64,000 bases of DNA, from contig NZ_JAKIKR010000014.1 in assembly GCF_023284025.1 (NCBI RefSeq), positions 27,740-91,739 of the forward strand. Reading direction: 5' to 3'. Within the stretch, counting starts at the first letter, position 1. Each line of letters begins with the position of its first letter. Shown here one piece after another: positions 1 to 9,358 of the stretch. This stretch comes from Shewanella abyssi (GTDB taxonomy: Bacteria; Pseudomonadota; Gammaproteobacteria; Enterobacterales; Shewanellaceae). Below the pieces are notes generated by a model. That model was not told the DNA's origin, made no database searches, and saw only the letters and a program-made list of their open reading frames with translations. The position numbers and the translations under genes were made by a program.

Positions 1-2
1 AA

Positions 3-596
3 GCTAAAGAGGTAGAACCATTTATAGCTGTTGCTGCGGTAAAACCGCACTCGCCATTGCGGCTTGTTGCCTATGGTCGACTAGCAAAACAGAAGGGGTT
101 TGATCTGCTTATCCAAGCTATGGCGAGCTTTAGCGAGCAAGAGGTAACGCTAACGATAGCCGGTGATGGAGAGGATAGAGATATGCTGCAGCAACTGGCT
201 AAAGCGATGCCTCAAGTTACGTTCATTGGCGAGGTTGATGACGTGCCCACCTTTTTAAGCACGGCGGATGCTGTCGTTATCCCCTCTCGATGGGAGCCGT
301 TTGGGCTCAGCTGTATGGAGTCAGTTGCAGCTGGACGACATGTTATTTTGCCTGAAATTGATGGACTTGCCGATCAAATTACAGAGTTGAGACAACATCA
401 ACAGGGTGATTCTCATGGTTATCGTCAGGGCTATGAAGTGATTGAGTCACTGTCAGTCGAGGGAATTACCCAGGCGATTACTCGAGTCAAGAATGGCAAC
501 TGTATCGGGATTAATGGCGAGCAACGTCAATCAACCCAATATGCATGGCAAAAGATGTTAGCGCGTTGGCAGCAACTTTTGGAACAGTACCGCTAA
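3..596 (+). CDS. Glycosyltransferase family 4 (group 1), C-terminal part, cut by window edge
   Basis: The frame is open to the first bases of the window, so the true start lies upstream. What remains is the nucleotide-sugar-binding C-terminal Rossmann half of a GT-B glycosyltransferase. It begins with a V-A-Y-G-R-L-A-K-Q-K-G-F-D strand-turn-helix and carries the E-P-F-G-L-S-C-M-E block, which is the EX7E donor-binding motif of family GT4. It probably transfers a sugar from a nucleotide donor in lipopolysaccharide or capsule assembly at the inner face of the membrane; the acceptor cannot be told. A TTG at base 57 could act as a start but would remove part of the fold, so I read the gene as partial. 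A rho-independent terminator follows shortly after the stop. Confidence 0.85.
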   Translation, partial: AKEVEPFIAVAAVKPHSPLRLVAYGRLAKQKGFDLLIQAMASFSEQEVTLTIAGDGEDRDMLQQLAKAMPQVTFIGEVDDVPTFLSTADAVVIPSRWEPFGLSCMESVAAGRHVILPEIDGLADQITELRQHQQGDSHGYRQGYEVIESLSVEGITQAITRVKNGNCIGINGEQRQSTQYAWQKMLARWQQLLEQYR

Positions 597-634
597 AGCG
601 CTATTCGGTGAGTGCACGGCGGCGTAGCAGCTAC

Positions 635-662
635 AAAAAAGGCGCCGTTAGGCGCCTTTATA
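635..662. terminator. Bidirectional rho-independent terminator
   Basis: A GGCGCC-GTTA-GGCGCC hairpin at 641-656 has six A bases before it and a short T run after it, so it can end transcription of the glycosyltransferase (plus) and of the convergent DsbA-like gene (minus). Confidence 0.8.
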
Positions 663-676
663 TCATCTACATAAGC

Positions 677-1336
677 TTACTTATGCTCTACCGCAAGGTA
701 GTTAATAAGGTCGATAAGCTCAGCTAGAGTACGTACCGAGCTCATGTTAACGGCATACTTGTCGTTAACCACGAATGCTGGAACGCTTTGAACTTTAAAT
801 TCTTGTTGCTGTGCACGCCATAAAGCGAGTTTAGCATCGGTCTCTTTACTGTCAGCGGCTTTGTCATATTGCGCTGCATCAACACCAAATTTTGCGAAAA
901 CCTGTTTGATGTCATCACGGTTATTGATTGTTTCTTCGTGCTTGTCGCCTTCAGCGCCGTGATCGTGGCCATGACCGCCTTCGTTACCTTGGATGGCGGC
1001 GAACATTGCATTGGTAAGCTGATCTTTTTGGCCGACAGTTTGAATCACAGCTAAAGAGCGCATCACTTCGGTGCCGATATCACTGTTCATGAAATCGACG
1101 TGCTTGCTGTCGAACGTGACTGACTTATCTAAGTTGGCTTTGATATCACCTAGATACTGTTTTTCCATGTTGTAGCAGTTGTGACAGTACAGAGAGAAAA
1201 ACTCTGTCAGCTTAGGCTCACTGCTTGGCGCTTTGTCTGATACTTGAGTAAAGTGCTTACCTTCGATGAATTGTGCAGCAAAGCTGCTCATTGGTGCAAC
1301 GGCAAGTGTTAATGCTAAAGCGATATGTTTAATCAA
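677..1336 (-). CDS. dsbA: DsbA-family periplasmic thiol:disulfide oxidoreductase
   Basis: This is a 219-residue exported protein with a Sec signal (M-I-K-H-I-A-L-A-L... cut near S-F-A-A). The thioredoxin-like active site is C51-H-N-C54, followed by the helical insertion of DsbA proteins and a cis-proline loop (Q-S-V-P-A-F). It should introduce disulfides into secreted proteins and be reoxidised by DsbB. Classical DsbA has CPHC, so the CHNC dipeptide implies a shifted redox potential. A His/Glu/Asp-rich loop (G-G-H-G-H-D-H-G-A-E-G) in the helical domain is unusual and may bind metal. The gene stands alone and is convergent with the glycosyltransferase. Family assignment is firm; whether it is the main DsbA or a paralogue is inferred. 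Confidence 0.85.
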   Translation of the reverse strand: MIKHIALALTLAVAPMSSFAAQFIEGKHFTQVSDKAPSSEPKLTEFFSLYCHNCYNMEKQYLGDIKANLDKSVTFDSKHVDFMNSDIGTEVMRSLAVIQTVGQKDQLTNAMFAAIQGNEGGHGHDHGAEGDKHEETINNRDDIKQVFAKFGVDAAQYDKAADSKETDAKLALWRAQQQEFKVQSVPAFVVNDKYAVNMSSVRTLAELIDLINYLAVEHK

Positions 1337-1823
1337 GCGAATGTCCTCAAAGTGACCTTTGTCTTTTTAGACAAGGTGTAATGGTAACGAAAATACTGCA
1401 ATTAAGATTTCGTTACTCGTGGTTAAGAATAAAACTAGATGCTTAATTATGACTTAATTTTTACTGTCTGGCATGCACTAAAATGTGACTTATATAGTGC
1501 TTTAGATGAGAATCGACACTTTTCATATTAAAGTTTGTAGTGCTTCACAAAATGGGTGTTATTAGAGTGAAAAATTCCTATTTGATGGAACTAATTGATG
1601 TTTGTGTACTACCCGAGGTTTAATTGTTGGGTCTTGGTTTTAGCTTGAGAGTCATTTTCTAGTTAATAATTAAGCTTTTCATAGACATCAGAACTAAGAT
1701 TAAACAGATTATGTAAGCAACTTGTGTTAAATTTTAGTCAATTCTTGAGTTTTTATAGTTGAATTTCAGTTGGTTCAGTTGGTTCAGTTTGGAAACTTAA
1801 AAGTCATGTTGGGGGAAATAAAT
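1337..1823. other. AT-rich intergenic region
   Basis: This non-coding spacer lies between the divergent dsbA-like gene and the envelope protein gene. It must hold both promoters. I see no RNA gene, repeat or convincing small reading frame. Confidence 0.6.
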
Positions 1824-2654
1824 TTGAATACACCATCATATTTAATTGTGGGTTCAATCGTGTGCGCTGCGATGAGCGTTACCGCTGAAGCGGAAGGTAC
1901 AGATTGGCGTATCGTATTTGGCGCTCACGACACCATAGTTGATCAAGTTGATTCTTATACATTGGGGGCGCATGCAGGCTTTTTTGTTGAGAATATGACT
2001 CAATCCGGCATCAGTTGGAAAGGAAATGTTGATATCTTTATTGATGACGATAAAGACAAACTAGACCCTGATCATATTCCCATCTGGTTTCAAACCGCTT
2101 GGTCTGTCAGTGGTAACCTGTACCGCTTCTCTCCTGCGATGGAATTGCAATGGCAAGTTACCCTAGACGGTAAACGTAATACGGTAAGCTCGGTGGAGAA
2201 ACAGTCAAAGTTATTCCCAGGTATTGTCGCACGTTATAACGGCGACAAATTATTAGCTGGGCTAACGCTTGCCGGTGGGCATTATATGCTTGAAATTGAT
2301 GATGATGTGCCGAGAGAGCGAGGTTACGATCGAGAGGACTTCCAGAACACAACTGGCGCATACTCAGTGGCGGCTGACACTCGTATTATGCTCGGTGAAT
2401 CATTTGATATTTATGCCGGTGCGCAAACATGGAATGATGGCAGTGACTGGCTAGAAAACAAATACTCAGCTGTATTTAGTTATCATTCAGATAGCTGGAT
2501 TGAAGATAGCAAGATTAAGCTCAGCGTTGAACATACTGAATATAATCTTGACCCTTTTGATAATCGCGATAAAAACGATGCTGATTACCTTGCCATCTTG
2601 CCTTGGGATAAAGACACGTTAGTTAGAGTGTACGTCGATATGCCGTGGGGCTAG
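1824..2654 (+). CDS. Exported protein of unknown function, possibly a small outer-membrane beta-barrel
   Basis: I place the start at a TTG because a strong GGGGGA Shine-Dalgarno sequence sits at 1811-1816, eight bases upstream, and the protein then opens with a typical signal peptide (M-N-T-P-S-Y-L-I-V-G-S-I-V... ending A-E-A). An ATG at 1806 in the same frame has no good ribosome site. The mature part of about 250 residues has alternating polar and hydrophobic strands rich in aromatic residues and Asp, like a barrel or beta-sandwich envelope protein, but it lacks the C-terminal Phe of classical porins. I do not recognise the family. It lies 60 bp upstream of the diguanylate cyclase gene on the same strand and may share its transcript. 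Confidence 0.6.
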   Translation: MNTPSYLIVGSIVCAAMSVTAEAEGTDWRIVFGAHDTIVDQVDSYTLGAHAGFFVENMTQSGISWKGNVDIFIDDDKDKLDPDHIPIWFQTAWSVSGNLYRFSPAMELQWQVTLDGKRNTVSSVEKQSKLFPGIVARYNGDKLLAGLTLAGGHYMLEIDDDVPRERGYDREDFQNTTGAYSVAADTRIMLGESFDIYAGAQTWNDGSDWLENKYSAVFSYHSDSWIEDSKIKLSVEHTEYNLDPFDNRDKNDADYLAILPWDKDTLVRVYVDMPWG

Positions 2655-2714
2655 CCGTGCTACGTCGACTGGAATGCTACAGGTGTTTAATCGAGTGAGT
2701 GGTTTAAAAGTACT

Positions 2715-4325
2715 ATGAATATTTTGTCTCGTTTTATATTGTTGTGCGCCACCATGCTGGGGTTATGTTGTTCAATTGCTATCGGTTTTCGTTTTTATGT
2801 CGAAGAAACGCACTCTATTGAAACTGAGTTTACTCAGGATATTGATGACAAAGCCCAAGCTTTAGAGCAGGAAATATTGCTTAACATTGAAGTTTTGCAT
2901 GCACTTAAAGGGGTATTCATTAGCTCAGAATATGTGAGTCGAGCAGAGTTTAGTCAAGTTGCTAAGAGCTTTTTAATGCGACACAGTGATATCCAGGCAC
3001 TGGAGTGGGTACCCAAAGTACTAGATAATCAAAGGGGGGAGTTTGAAGCGCAGCAAAGACGTTTTTCCCCAGACTTTGAATTTACCGAGCGAGCGTCAGA
3101 CGGAAGCCTAATCTCGGCAAGTCAACGAGCGTACTATTATCCTGTTTACTATCTAGAACCTCACACTGGCAATGAAAAAGCACTTGGCTTTGATTTAGCT
3201 TCAAGCAGGGCCCGTAATGAGGCGTTAGCGTTAGCGACAGATCTTGGTATGCCAATCGCTTCGGAAGGGGTGAATCTAGTACAGGCGAAAAACCAGAAAG
3301 GCTTGCTTATTTTCTTGCCCGTTTATCAAGGTGAGCCGACCACACTGAGTAAGCGTCGACAGAGATTACAAGGCTTTATTCTTGGGGTATACCGTATTTC
3401 GGATATGTTTGACAGTGCCATTAAGCGGACTTCAGCCCAGGGCCTGTATTATATCTTAGAGGATATCACCGATGATGAACATCAAGCGCTTTACAGTAAT
3501 TTTGGTGGCAATGGTTCACTTGGTCTGCATCAGGGCGCCAGTGAAATCGTCTATCAGAAGCCGCTAACCCCCTTTGCTGGACGTCGCTGGCAGATCCACG
3601 CTATGCCGAGTAAAGGCTATATCGCTGAGCGGCGCACCGCTTTTCCCTATTTAGTTGGAGCCTTTGGCGTATTGGCAAGTTTTGCGCTGGCCATTTATGT
3701 GTTTTTTATTATGCGCCATACCCATATGGTTGATACACAAGTACAAGAACGTACGCGGGAGCTTAACTTGGCCAAGAAGAAGCTCGAAGCACTATCAATG
3801 ACCGACAGCTTGACTCGAATTGGTAACCGACGTTACTTCGATGATGCATTTCAGCGTGAATGGAGCTTAGCGATAAGGAATAAAACCCGGCTGGCGTTAT
3901 TGATGATAGATATTGATAACTTTAAGAGCTACAACGATACTTATGGTCACCTAGCAGGCGATCAGTGCTTAAAGGAAGTTGCTCAAGCAATAGCGGAAAC
4001 GTTGCACCGTCCAGGTGATGTTGTTGCCCGTTATGGCGGCGAGGAGTTTGTCGTGCTTTTACCCTATACGCGAGATTGCTTGTCACCGGCGCAGCGATGC
4101 TGCAGTAATGTTGAAGCCCTATATATTCCCCATACAGGCTCCTCTACTCGCCCTTACGTGACGGTGAGTGTAGGGGTGACAAGTATCATTCCTACTGAAT
4201 ATGACAATATGATTAAGTTTGCATCAGTGGCAGATATGGCGCTGTATAAAGCGAAAGAAAATGGTCGCAATCAAGTCTTTATTGATGCCGAAGAGATAAA
4301 GCCTAAGGCGGAACTTGTGGTCTAA
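2715..4325 (+). CDS. Membrane diguanylate cyclase with periplasmic CHASE sensor
   Basis: The 536-residue protein has an N-terminal membrane segment (about 5-25), a periplasmic CHASE domain (about 40-230, with the R-A-Y-Y-Y-P-V and G-F-D-L motifs), a second membrane segment (about 310-332), a short coiled linker and a C-terminal GGDEF domain. The active-site signature is R-Y-G-G-E-E-F, with the glycines at 441-442, and an R-P-G-D inhibitory (I-site) motif lies five residues before it. It should therefore make cyclic di-GMP from two GTP and be feedback-inhibited by product. CHASE domains sense small extracellular ligands; the ligand is unknown. The effect is expected on biofilm and motility. 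Confidence 0.9.
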   Translation: MNILSRFILLCATMLGLCCSIAIGFRFYVEETHSIETEFTQDIDDKAQALEQEILLNIEVLHALKGVFISSEYVSRAEFSQVAKSFLMRHSDIQALEWVPKVLDNQRGEFEAQQRRFSPDFEFTERASDGSLISASQRAYYYPVYYLEPHTGNEKALGFDLASSRARNEALALATDLGMPIASEGVNLVQAKNQKGLLIFLPVYQGEPTTLSKRRQRLQGFILGVYRISDMFDSAIKRTSAQGLYYILEDITDDEHQALYSNFGGNGSLGLHQGASEIVYQKPLTPFAGRRWQIHAMPSKGYIAERRTAFPYLVGAFGVLASFALAIYVFFIMRHTHMVDTQVQERTRELNLAKKKLEALSMTDSLTRIGNRRYFDDAFQREWSLAIRNKTRLALLMIDIDNFKSYNDTYGHLAGDQCLKEVAQAIAETLHRPGDVVARYGGEEFVVLLPYTRDCLSPAQRCCSNVEALYIPHTGSSTRPYVTVSVGVTSIIPTEYDNMIKFASVADMALYKAKENGRNQVFIDAEEIKPKAELVV

Positions 4326-4411
4326 AGGCATTTGGCTAATGCGAGATTAACTCGTTTGTTATTATTATTATTTTTATGAGCAGATAGTTTTTAAATTAGA
4401 GTGAGATATTG

Positions 4412-5293
4412 ATGCTTAATCAGCAATGGCTTACAACATTTGTGACCCTAGCCGAGCTCGGGCACTTTACCCGCACCGCTGAGCGACTGTTTATGACTCA
4501 ACCGGGCGTGAGCCAGCATATCCACAAGCTTGAAAATCAAGTCGGCACCTTGCTATTAACTCGAAAAGGTAAAAGCTTTGAGCTGACAGATGCGGGTCTG
4601 CAATTGTTGGCCTATGCCAAAGCAAAAATTGCCGAGGAGGCGCAATTAATGCAGCAATTGCTGGTAGATGAACCTCATCGTGGGATCTGTCGCTTCGCCT
4701 GCTCAGGTGCTTTGGCAATGCACTTTTTCCCAAAGTTTGTCCAATATCAATTGCAGCATGAGCAGCTGCAAGTGTCCTTAGAGGCCGCACCAAACAGCGC
4801 TATTATTAATAGCATTTTAGACAATAGTGTCGATGTCGGTATTGTGACCCAACAGCAATCATCAATAGAGCTTAAGCAGCAATATCTAGGTAAGCAAGTG
4901 TTGTGCTTAGTGCTGCCACCGAGCTTTAAGGGCGCTAAAGTAACCTTGCCGTTACTCGAAGAGATAGGCTTTATTAACCATCCCGACGGCCACTATTACG
5001 CCGAGCAAATGTTGAGTTCGCATTTTGGACATGAGTTTGTGGGAATGGCTAAGCTCAAGCAACGGGGTTATATCAACCAGTTGAATCAAATTTTGCTGCC
5101 GGTTTCTAAAGGCTTAGGCTTTACCGTGTTGCCGCAGATTGTGGTGGATGAATATCCTGAGCCACTCTTTGTCGCTAATACTCAGTCAGAGGTCGCTGAA
5201 GAGCTATATATGGTGACCAAGAAGCAACGGCAGCTGCCCAGTCGGTATCAATGGTTTATCGAAACGTTTTGTGAACAGCTTAAGCCACAATGA
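4412..5293 (+). CDS. LysR-family transcriptional regulator
   Basis: This is a typical 293-residue LTTR. The N-terminal winged helix (residues 1-60) has the F-V-T-L-A-E-L-G-H-F-T-R-T-A block and Q-P-G-V-S-Q recognition helix. A linker helix and a two-lobed effector domain follow. An upstream TTG at 4409 is adjacent, but the ATG with GTGAG about eight bases before it is the better start. Its target is not evident: the next gene is convergent (flippase) and the previous one is the diguanylate cyclase. It may regulate an unlinked gene. Confidence 0.88.
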   Translation: MLNQQWLTTFVTLAELGHFTRTAERLFMTQPGVSQHIHKLENQVGTLLLTRKGKSFELTDAGLQLLAYAKAKIAEEAQLMQQLLVDEPHRGICRFACSGALAMHFFPKFVQYQLQHEQLQVSLEAAPNSAIINSILDNSVDVGIVTQQQSSIELKQQYLGKQVLCLVLPPSFKGAKVTLPLLEEIGFINHPDGHYYAEQMLSSHFGHEFVGMAKLKQRGYINQLNQILLPVSKGLGFTVLPQIVVDEYPEPLFVANTQSEVAEELYMVTKKQRQLPSRYQWFIETFCEQLKPQ

Positions 5294-5312
5294 GTGTAAA
5301 CCCGTTAACGCT

Positions 5313-6578
5313 TCAGCTCGCGGCCAGCTTATGCTGTTTGACTAGGCGATACTCCATCACACTCGAAATGATAAACATCAGTATGTAACCACACCCCATG
5401 GCCAGTATGACGGCGACGACGTTATCGGTGAAACCCCGTAAAATATAGAACATAGCCACTAAGGTGACGATGCCCGCGATACGGATGGATAAACTCTGTA
5501 TAAAGTGTCCATGGGCTTTGATATAGGCGATCTGAAAGGCATTTAGCATCATAAAGCCAAAGAACAATGAGAAGTGCATTAACACCGGGGCTGCTGAAGC
5601 GTAGGTTTCAGGGAATATAAGGGTGACGAGCTGTTCGCTAAAAAATATCATACTCAGTAAAAACAGCAGGCTAATCGTCACCCCTAAGCGATAAAACCAG
5701 CGGCGCATTTTAGCGATCTGTTGATGCTCTCCTTGGCGCAGACATTGGGCAATTTCAGGCAGAATATAGCGATAAACAGGAAAGATAAACAGCAATGTCA
5801 TATAGGCGAACATGGGTCTAACAACGACTTGGAAATCGCCGAGTTCATCTACCGTAAAGTAACCAACAGTCAGCAGTACCGTAATATAGATCATCAAAAT
5901 GCTAGCGCCGACCTCTAAAGAGGACAGCATGCTTTTTTTCACAAAATTACGCATCTCCGGATCGAGTTGAACAGGTGCCAATGGTGTGGTGGCAATCTCT
6001 TTGCGACGCTGAATAAACATATAGCAGGCAACGGCAATACTGGAGAGCATGAGGCTGAAAAATAGCGATGAAATGGCAGTTTGTTGCAGCGCGTAATAAC
6101 ACACTAAGAACAGCAGTATTTGCACCAAGGGTTCAATCCAAATGGCTTTGTTGGCAATATGGTAAAGTCGGTACATGCCAATTTGATTGGTGAAATACAC
6201 CTTAAAGCCCATGCCCAAAATAATACCCACGAGTTGCACGTATTCGACATCAATCTTCAGTTGGTGTTTGATATACGGCAGTACTATCCCCCACGTGAGC
6301 AGCACCATCAATATGAGAGAGTAGCGAAAGATATTAGTGATATCTGTGGCATTTTTCGTTTGAGAAAAACTCACTACCATCGAGGTTCTAAAACCGCTCA
6401 ATAGGATCAAGGATAAAGAGATAATATCGACCACAGTGTGGTAGAGCGCAAGATCACTTTTTGCGACCCATTGTGCTAGCCAAATTTTAAAGGCGAGTCC
6501 AAGGGATATGCTCGCTAGTGTCGCCCATATAGAGGCGATAAATGAGCGCTTAGCCCGCTCAAAGGAAGATTCTGACAT
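5313..6578 (-). CDS. Polysaccharide flippase-like membrane protein (MOP/Wzx superfamily)
   Basis: The 421-residue protein has about twelve hydrophobic segments with short basic loops and the general organisation of O-antigen/polysaccharide flippases: a charged N-terminus (M-S-E-S-S-F-E-R-A-K), paired helices, and a basic cytoplasmic break after helix six (Q-R-R-K-E). Such proteins move lipid-linked oligosaccharide across the inner membrane. No glycosyltransferase cluster surrounds it, so the substrate is open; a lone polysaccharide exporter is the likeliest reading. It is convergent with the LysR gene, with only about 20 bp between stops. Confidence 0.7.
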   Translation of the reverse strand: MSESSFERAKRSFIASIWATLASISLGLAFKIWLAQWVAKSDLALYHTVVDIISLSLILLSGFRTSMVVSFSQTKNATDITNIFRYSLILMVLLTWGIVLPYIKHQLKIDVEYVQLVGIILGMGFKVYFTNQIGMYRLYHIANKAIWIEPLVQILLFLVCYYALQQTAISSLFFSLMLSSIAVACYMFIQRRKEIATTPLAPVQLDPEMRNFVKKSMLSSLEVGASILMIYITVLLTVGYFTVDELGDFQVVVRPMFAYMTLLFIFPVYRYILPEIAQCLRQGEHQQIAKMRRWFYRLGVTISLLFLLSMIFFSEQLVTLIFPETYASAAPVLMHFSLFFGFMMLNAFQIAYIKAHGHFIQSLSIRIAGIVTLVAMFYILRGFTDNVVAVILAMGCGYILMFIISSVMEYRLVKQHKLAAS

Positions 6579-6899
6579 AGTAAACTTAGCTCACCGGAAA
6601 CAAAGTAAGGTTGCATAGTAGCGGGAAATATTACGTGACAATGGAAAAGACATCAGAAGTTTCGATTCAAGCTGTGATCTTGTTGGAAACTACTGAACAT
6701 TTATTGGCCGAGCCACCGAAAGTGCCACCATTCAATGCTACCTGTTTCGAAATAGTTTATTCATAAAAGGGTGGATGTTGTTATGTTGTTGCTATTATTG
6801 TGTTTACTTGGTCGACATGTGTATTGTGAGTACAGCACACTCATGTTGGCATCATTTAGGCTTAGGCGTGTTTAACGCGTTATTGAATTGGGGAATTAA
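6579..6899. other. Intergenic region, divergent promoters
   Basis: This 320-bp spacer lies between the flippase-like gene and the surface antigen gene. I see no RNA gene or repeat. A modest A-rich stretch before the 6900 start serves as ribosome site. Confidence 0.5.
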
Positions 6900-8228
6900 A
6901 TGGCTTTAAAAACCAATGTTAGCGTGTTTTATCGCGGTATTCTTGCACTCGCATTACTACCTCATATCGCAATTGCAGCGCCTGCTGCAAATGTTAAAAC
7001 CTCAATCGATAGAGCTGAGACGCCGGACAACGTTAAAGAAAAGCTACTTATACCTTATCTGTTTAGTTCCGACTCTATGGGGCTCAACATTGGTCTGGGC
7101 GGCATGCTCAGTGGCTACTTCCAAGATCAGATGACGATCGGCGGCACCGTATTTGGTGGCGATGTGAGCAAGGGTATCGGATTAGGTGTTTGGAATTTTA
7201 AACTACCAAAGACAGAGCGCTTCTTTTTGAGCACCTATGGTTTCCTCGGCTACTATCCTGATCAGCGAGCCTATGCTGGCGCGGGGCGAGAGTTTGTTCC
7301 CAAAGGAACGCCACTTCCAGGCAGTAATGATTCAACCAACATGCAGTTTTTAGAAGCCGATGGTTCATCAAACTGGTTTGATATAAAGCTTGAGTATGCG
7401 CTGCCAATCGGTGCAACTAAAGATAAGGGCTTGGTTGAGTACAAGCTTAAGAATGGCTTGTTGGTGTCTGAGCCTAGTGGTGGCGAAAGCTGGAATCCAC
7501 TAGAGAGCGGTGCAACCGTCGTCGTATTAAGGCAGTTTAATCGTTATCAAAGCTTTGAGTTTGTCGATGAGGAGCTTGATGGCACTATCCACGCTGTGGA
7601 GCTGGGGATCCTATACGACAATACTGACTTTTCGGTTAACCCATCAATGGGCAGCAGTCAGTATCTATCGGTTTCTCATGATGCAGCATGGTTAGACTCC
7701 GATCATGAGTGGACCTTTATGAACCTCGATATGAGTAAGTATTTTTCATTCGGAGAGTCAGATTATGCCAGCCAGCGAATACTCGCGCTTAACTTTTGGA
7801 CGGGCTACTCGCCATCATGGGAGGTCGAGTATGACAGTCTTGGGGGACGACAAGTCACTGATAACGCGCCTTACAATGAAGGCGCGACGTTAGGGGGCTT
7901 CTACCGTATGCGAGGTTTCGATCAGAATCGCTTTCACGACAAAGCGGCTATCTATACCAGTGCCGAGTACCGTTACACCTTAAAATATAACCCGATTGAA
8001 GATATAAATTGGTTAAAGTTCTTAAGGTTAGATTGGTTTCAAGTGGTGGGCTTTGTAGAGGCGGGTAGGGTGGCACCTGAATATACCGCCAGCACATTAC
8101 TGTCTGATCTTAAGGTCGATTATGGATTGTCGTTAAGAGCATTAACAGCAGGCTTAGTGATCCGCTTTGATATTGCTCACTCTGATGAAGCCACTAATGG
8201 CTGGGTCATGGTCGATCACCCATTTTAA
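6900..8228 (+). CDS. Outer-membrane surface antigen of the BamA/TamA barrel type, no POTRA
   Basis: The 442-residue precursor has a signal peptide ending near A-I-A-A-P and then a beta-barrel resembling the Bac_surface_Ag (D15/Omp85) C-terminal domain. The hallmark is the late R-M-R-G-F-D-Q-N-R-F motif, equivalent to the (V/I)RGF loop that plugs BamA/FhaC barrels, followed by a Y-R-Y strand and a terminal Phe, the usual signal for BAM recognition. POTRA domains are absent, so it is unlikely to be a general assembly factor. It belongs with the many single-barrel Omp85-like proteins of unclear role. It stands alone as a transcription unit. Confidence 0.78.
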   Translation: MALKTNVSVFYRGILALALLPHIAIAAPAANVKTSIDRAETPDNVKEKLLIPYLFSSDSMGLNIGLGGMLSGYFQDQMTIGGTVFGGDVSKGIGLGVWNFKLPKTERFFLSTYGFLGYYPDQRAYAGAGREFVPKGTPLPGSNDSTNMQFLEADGSSNWFDIKLEYALPIGATKDKGLVEYKLKNGLLVSEPSGGESWNPLESGATVVVLRQFNRYQSFEFVDEELDGTIHAVELGILYDNTDFSVNPSMGSSQYLSVSHDAAWLDSDHEWTFMNLDMSKYFSFGESDYASQRILALNFWTGYSPSWEVEYDSLGGRQVTDNAPYNEGATLGGFYRMRGFDQNRFHDKAAIYTSAEYRYTLKYNPIEDINWLKFLRLDWFQVVGFVEAGRVAPEYTASTLLSDLKVDYGLSLRALTAGLVIRFDIAHSDEATNGWVMVDHPF

Positions 8229-8363
8229 GAACAACAGCTATTTTCAGCGATGTAATGGCGAGTTCTTTCGTATTATTAGAATGAATACAGCCATATTTCG
8301 CGTTATTCATTCGAATATTTATTTGTTAACTTGAAGGTAATCAAAACTTATTAGGCGAAACAA

Positions 8364-9218
8364 ATGAACATAATCAGTCAACATAAAGCACATCGCACAA
8401 TGGATGGCGACGGGGTTAATATTTCTCGCGTAGCCGACTTTAATCATTGCCATTTCGACCCCTTTCTGATGATAGATGAACTCAAGTCTGATGATAAAGC
8501 GGACTATATTGGTGGCTTTCCGCCGCACCCACATCGTGGTATCGAAACTTTTTCCTATATTTTAAAAGGCGGTATGGAGCATAAAGATCAGCTCGGTAAC
8601 GTTAAAGCGATACAGGCGGGTGACGTGCAGTGGATGAGTACCGGCAGCGGAGTGATCCACTCCGAGATGCCGTTAGCCGATAGCGATACAGGGCTGCATG
8701 GTTTTCAAATCTGGCTCAATATGCCCGCCAGTGAAAAAATGCGCCCTGCGCGCTATCAAGATACCACCAATACCCCCATCCCTGAAATCAGCAATAGCCA
8801 CGGTGCCAAGCTAAGAGCATTGGCGGGAAATTGGGATTTTGCAGGACAAACAGCAACAGCACCGATTCAAGATCTTGCGGGTAAAGCTGAAATAGCAGAC
8901 TTGATACTCGATCCTAGTGGCAGTGCAGCACTGACATTGAAGCAACATCAGTTTGTCGGCATCTACCTCTATGCGGGACAACTAACCAGTGACACAGGAC
9001 AAACTTATCACCCGCAGCAATTATTGCTGCTCGATGCTAAAGCGGCTCTGCAGCTAACTGCAACCGCTGAGGGGGCGGGCATGCTGTTACTTGCAGGCAC
9101 TCCGATCAAAGAGGATATCGTGCACATGGGGCCTTTTGTGATGAATAGCCAAGCTGAGATCCGCCAAGCTATTGATGATTATCAAAATGGCCGTTTCGGT
9201 GATATCCCCCCAGCGTAA
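8364..9218 (+). CDS. Pirin-family bicupin protein
   Basis: This is a 284-residue cytosolic protein of the pirin family, close to YhhW-type quercetinases. The N-terminal cupin holds the metal-binding P-P-H-P-H-R-G-I-E-T motif (about residues 53-62) and a later V-I-H-S-E-M, giving the 3-His/1-Glu site. The C-terminal cupin is degenerate. Family members bind Fe or Ni and some have quercetin 2,3-dioxygenase activity; the native substrate in marine bacteria is not known. Neighbours give no clue, and it seems monocistronic. Confidence 0.88.
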   Translation: MNIISQHKAHRTMDGDGVNISRVADFNHCHFDPFLMIDELKSDDKADYIGGFPPHPHRGIETFSYILKGGMEHKDQLGNVKAIQAGDVQWMSTGSGVIHSEMPLADSDTGLHGFQIWLNMPASEKMRPARYQDTTNTPIPEISNSHGAKLRALAGNWDFAGQTATAPIQDLAGKAEIADLILDPSGSAALTLKQHQFVGIYLYAGQLTSDTGQTYHPQQLLLLDAKAALQLTATAEGAGMLLLAGTPIKEDIVHMGPFVMNSQAEIRQAIDDYQNGRFGDIPPA

Positions 9219-9358
9219 TCTGATTGATACGTCTTTAGGCTTATTATTTAAGTTGCTTATGAATAGCCGAACCTAGTAATTGTGCTCGGCGTTTTCTTTT
9301 CAAGCGGCTTTTATTGGTTACGCTTATAGGGCTTAAAAAGCCAATAAGCGATATTAGG

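Noticed and set aside
742..1011. Frame antisense in dsbA and similar frames on opposite strands of most genes
   Set aside because: They are shadows of strongly coding frames with no start signals or protein-like composition.
6916..7134. Alternative frame inside the surface antigen gene
   Set aside because: It overlaps the signal peptide and barrel coding sequence in another frame and has no independent support.
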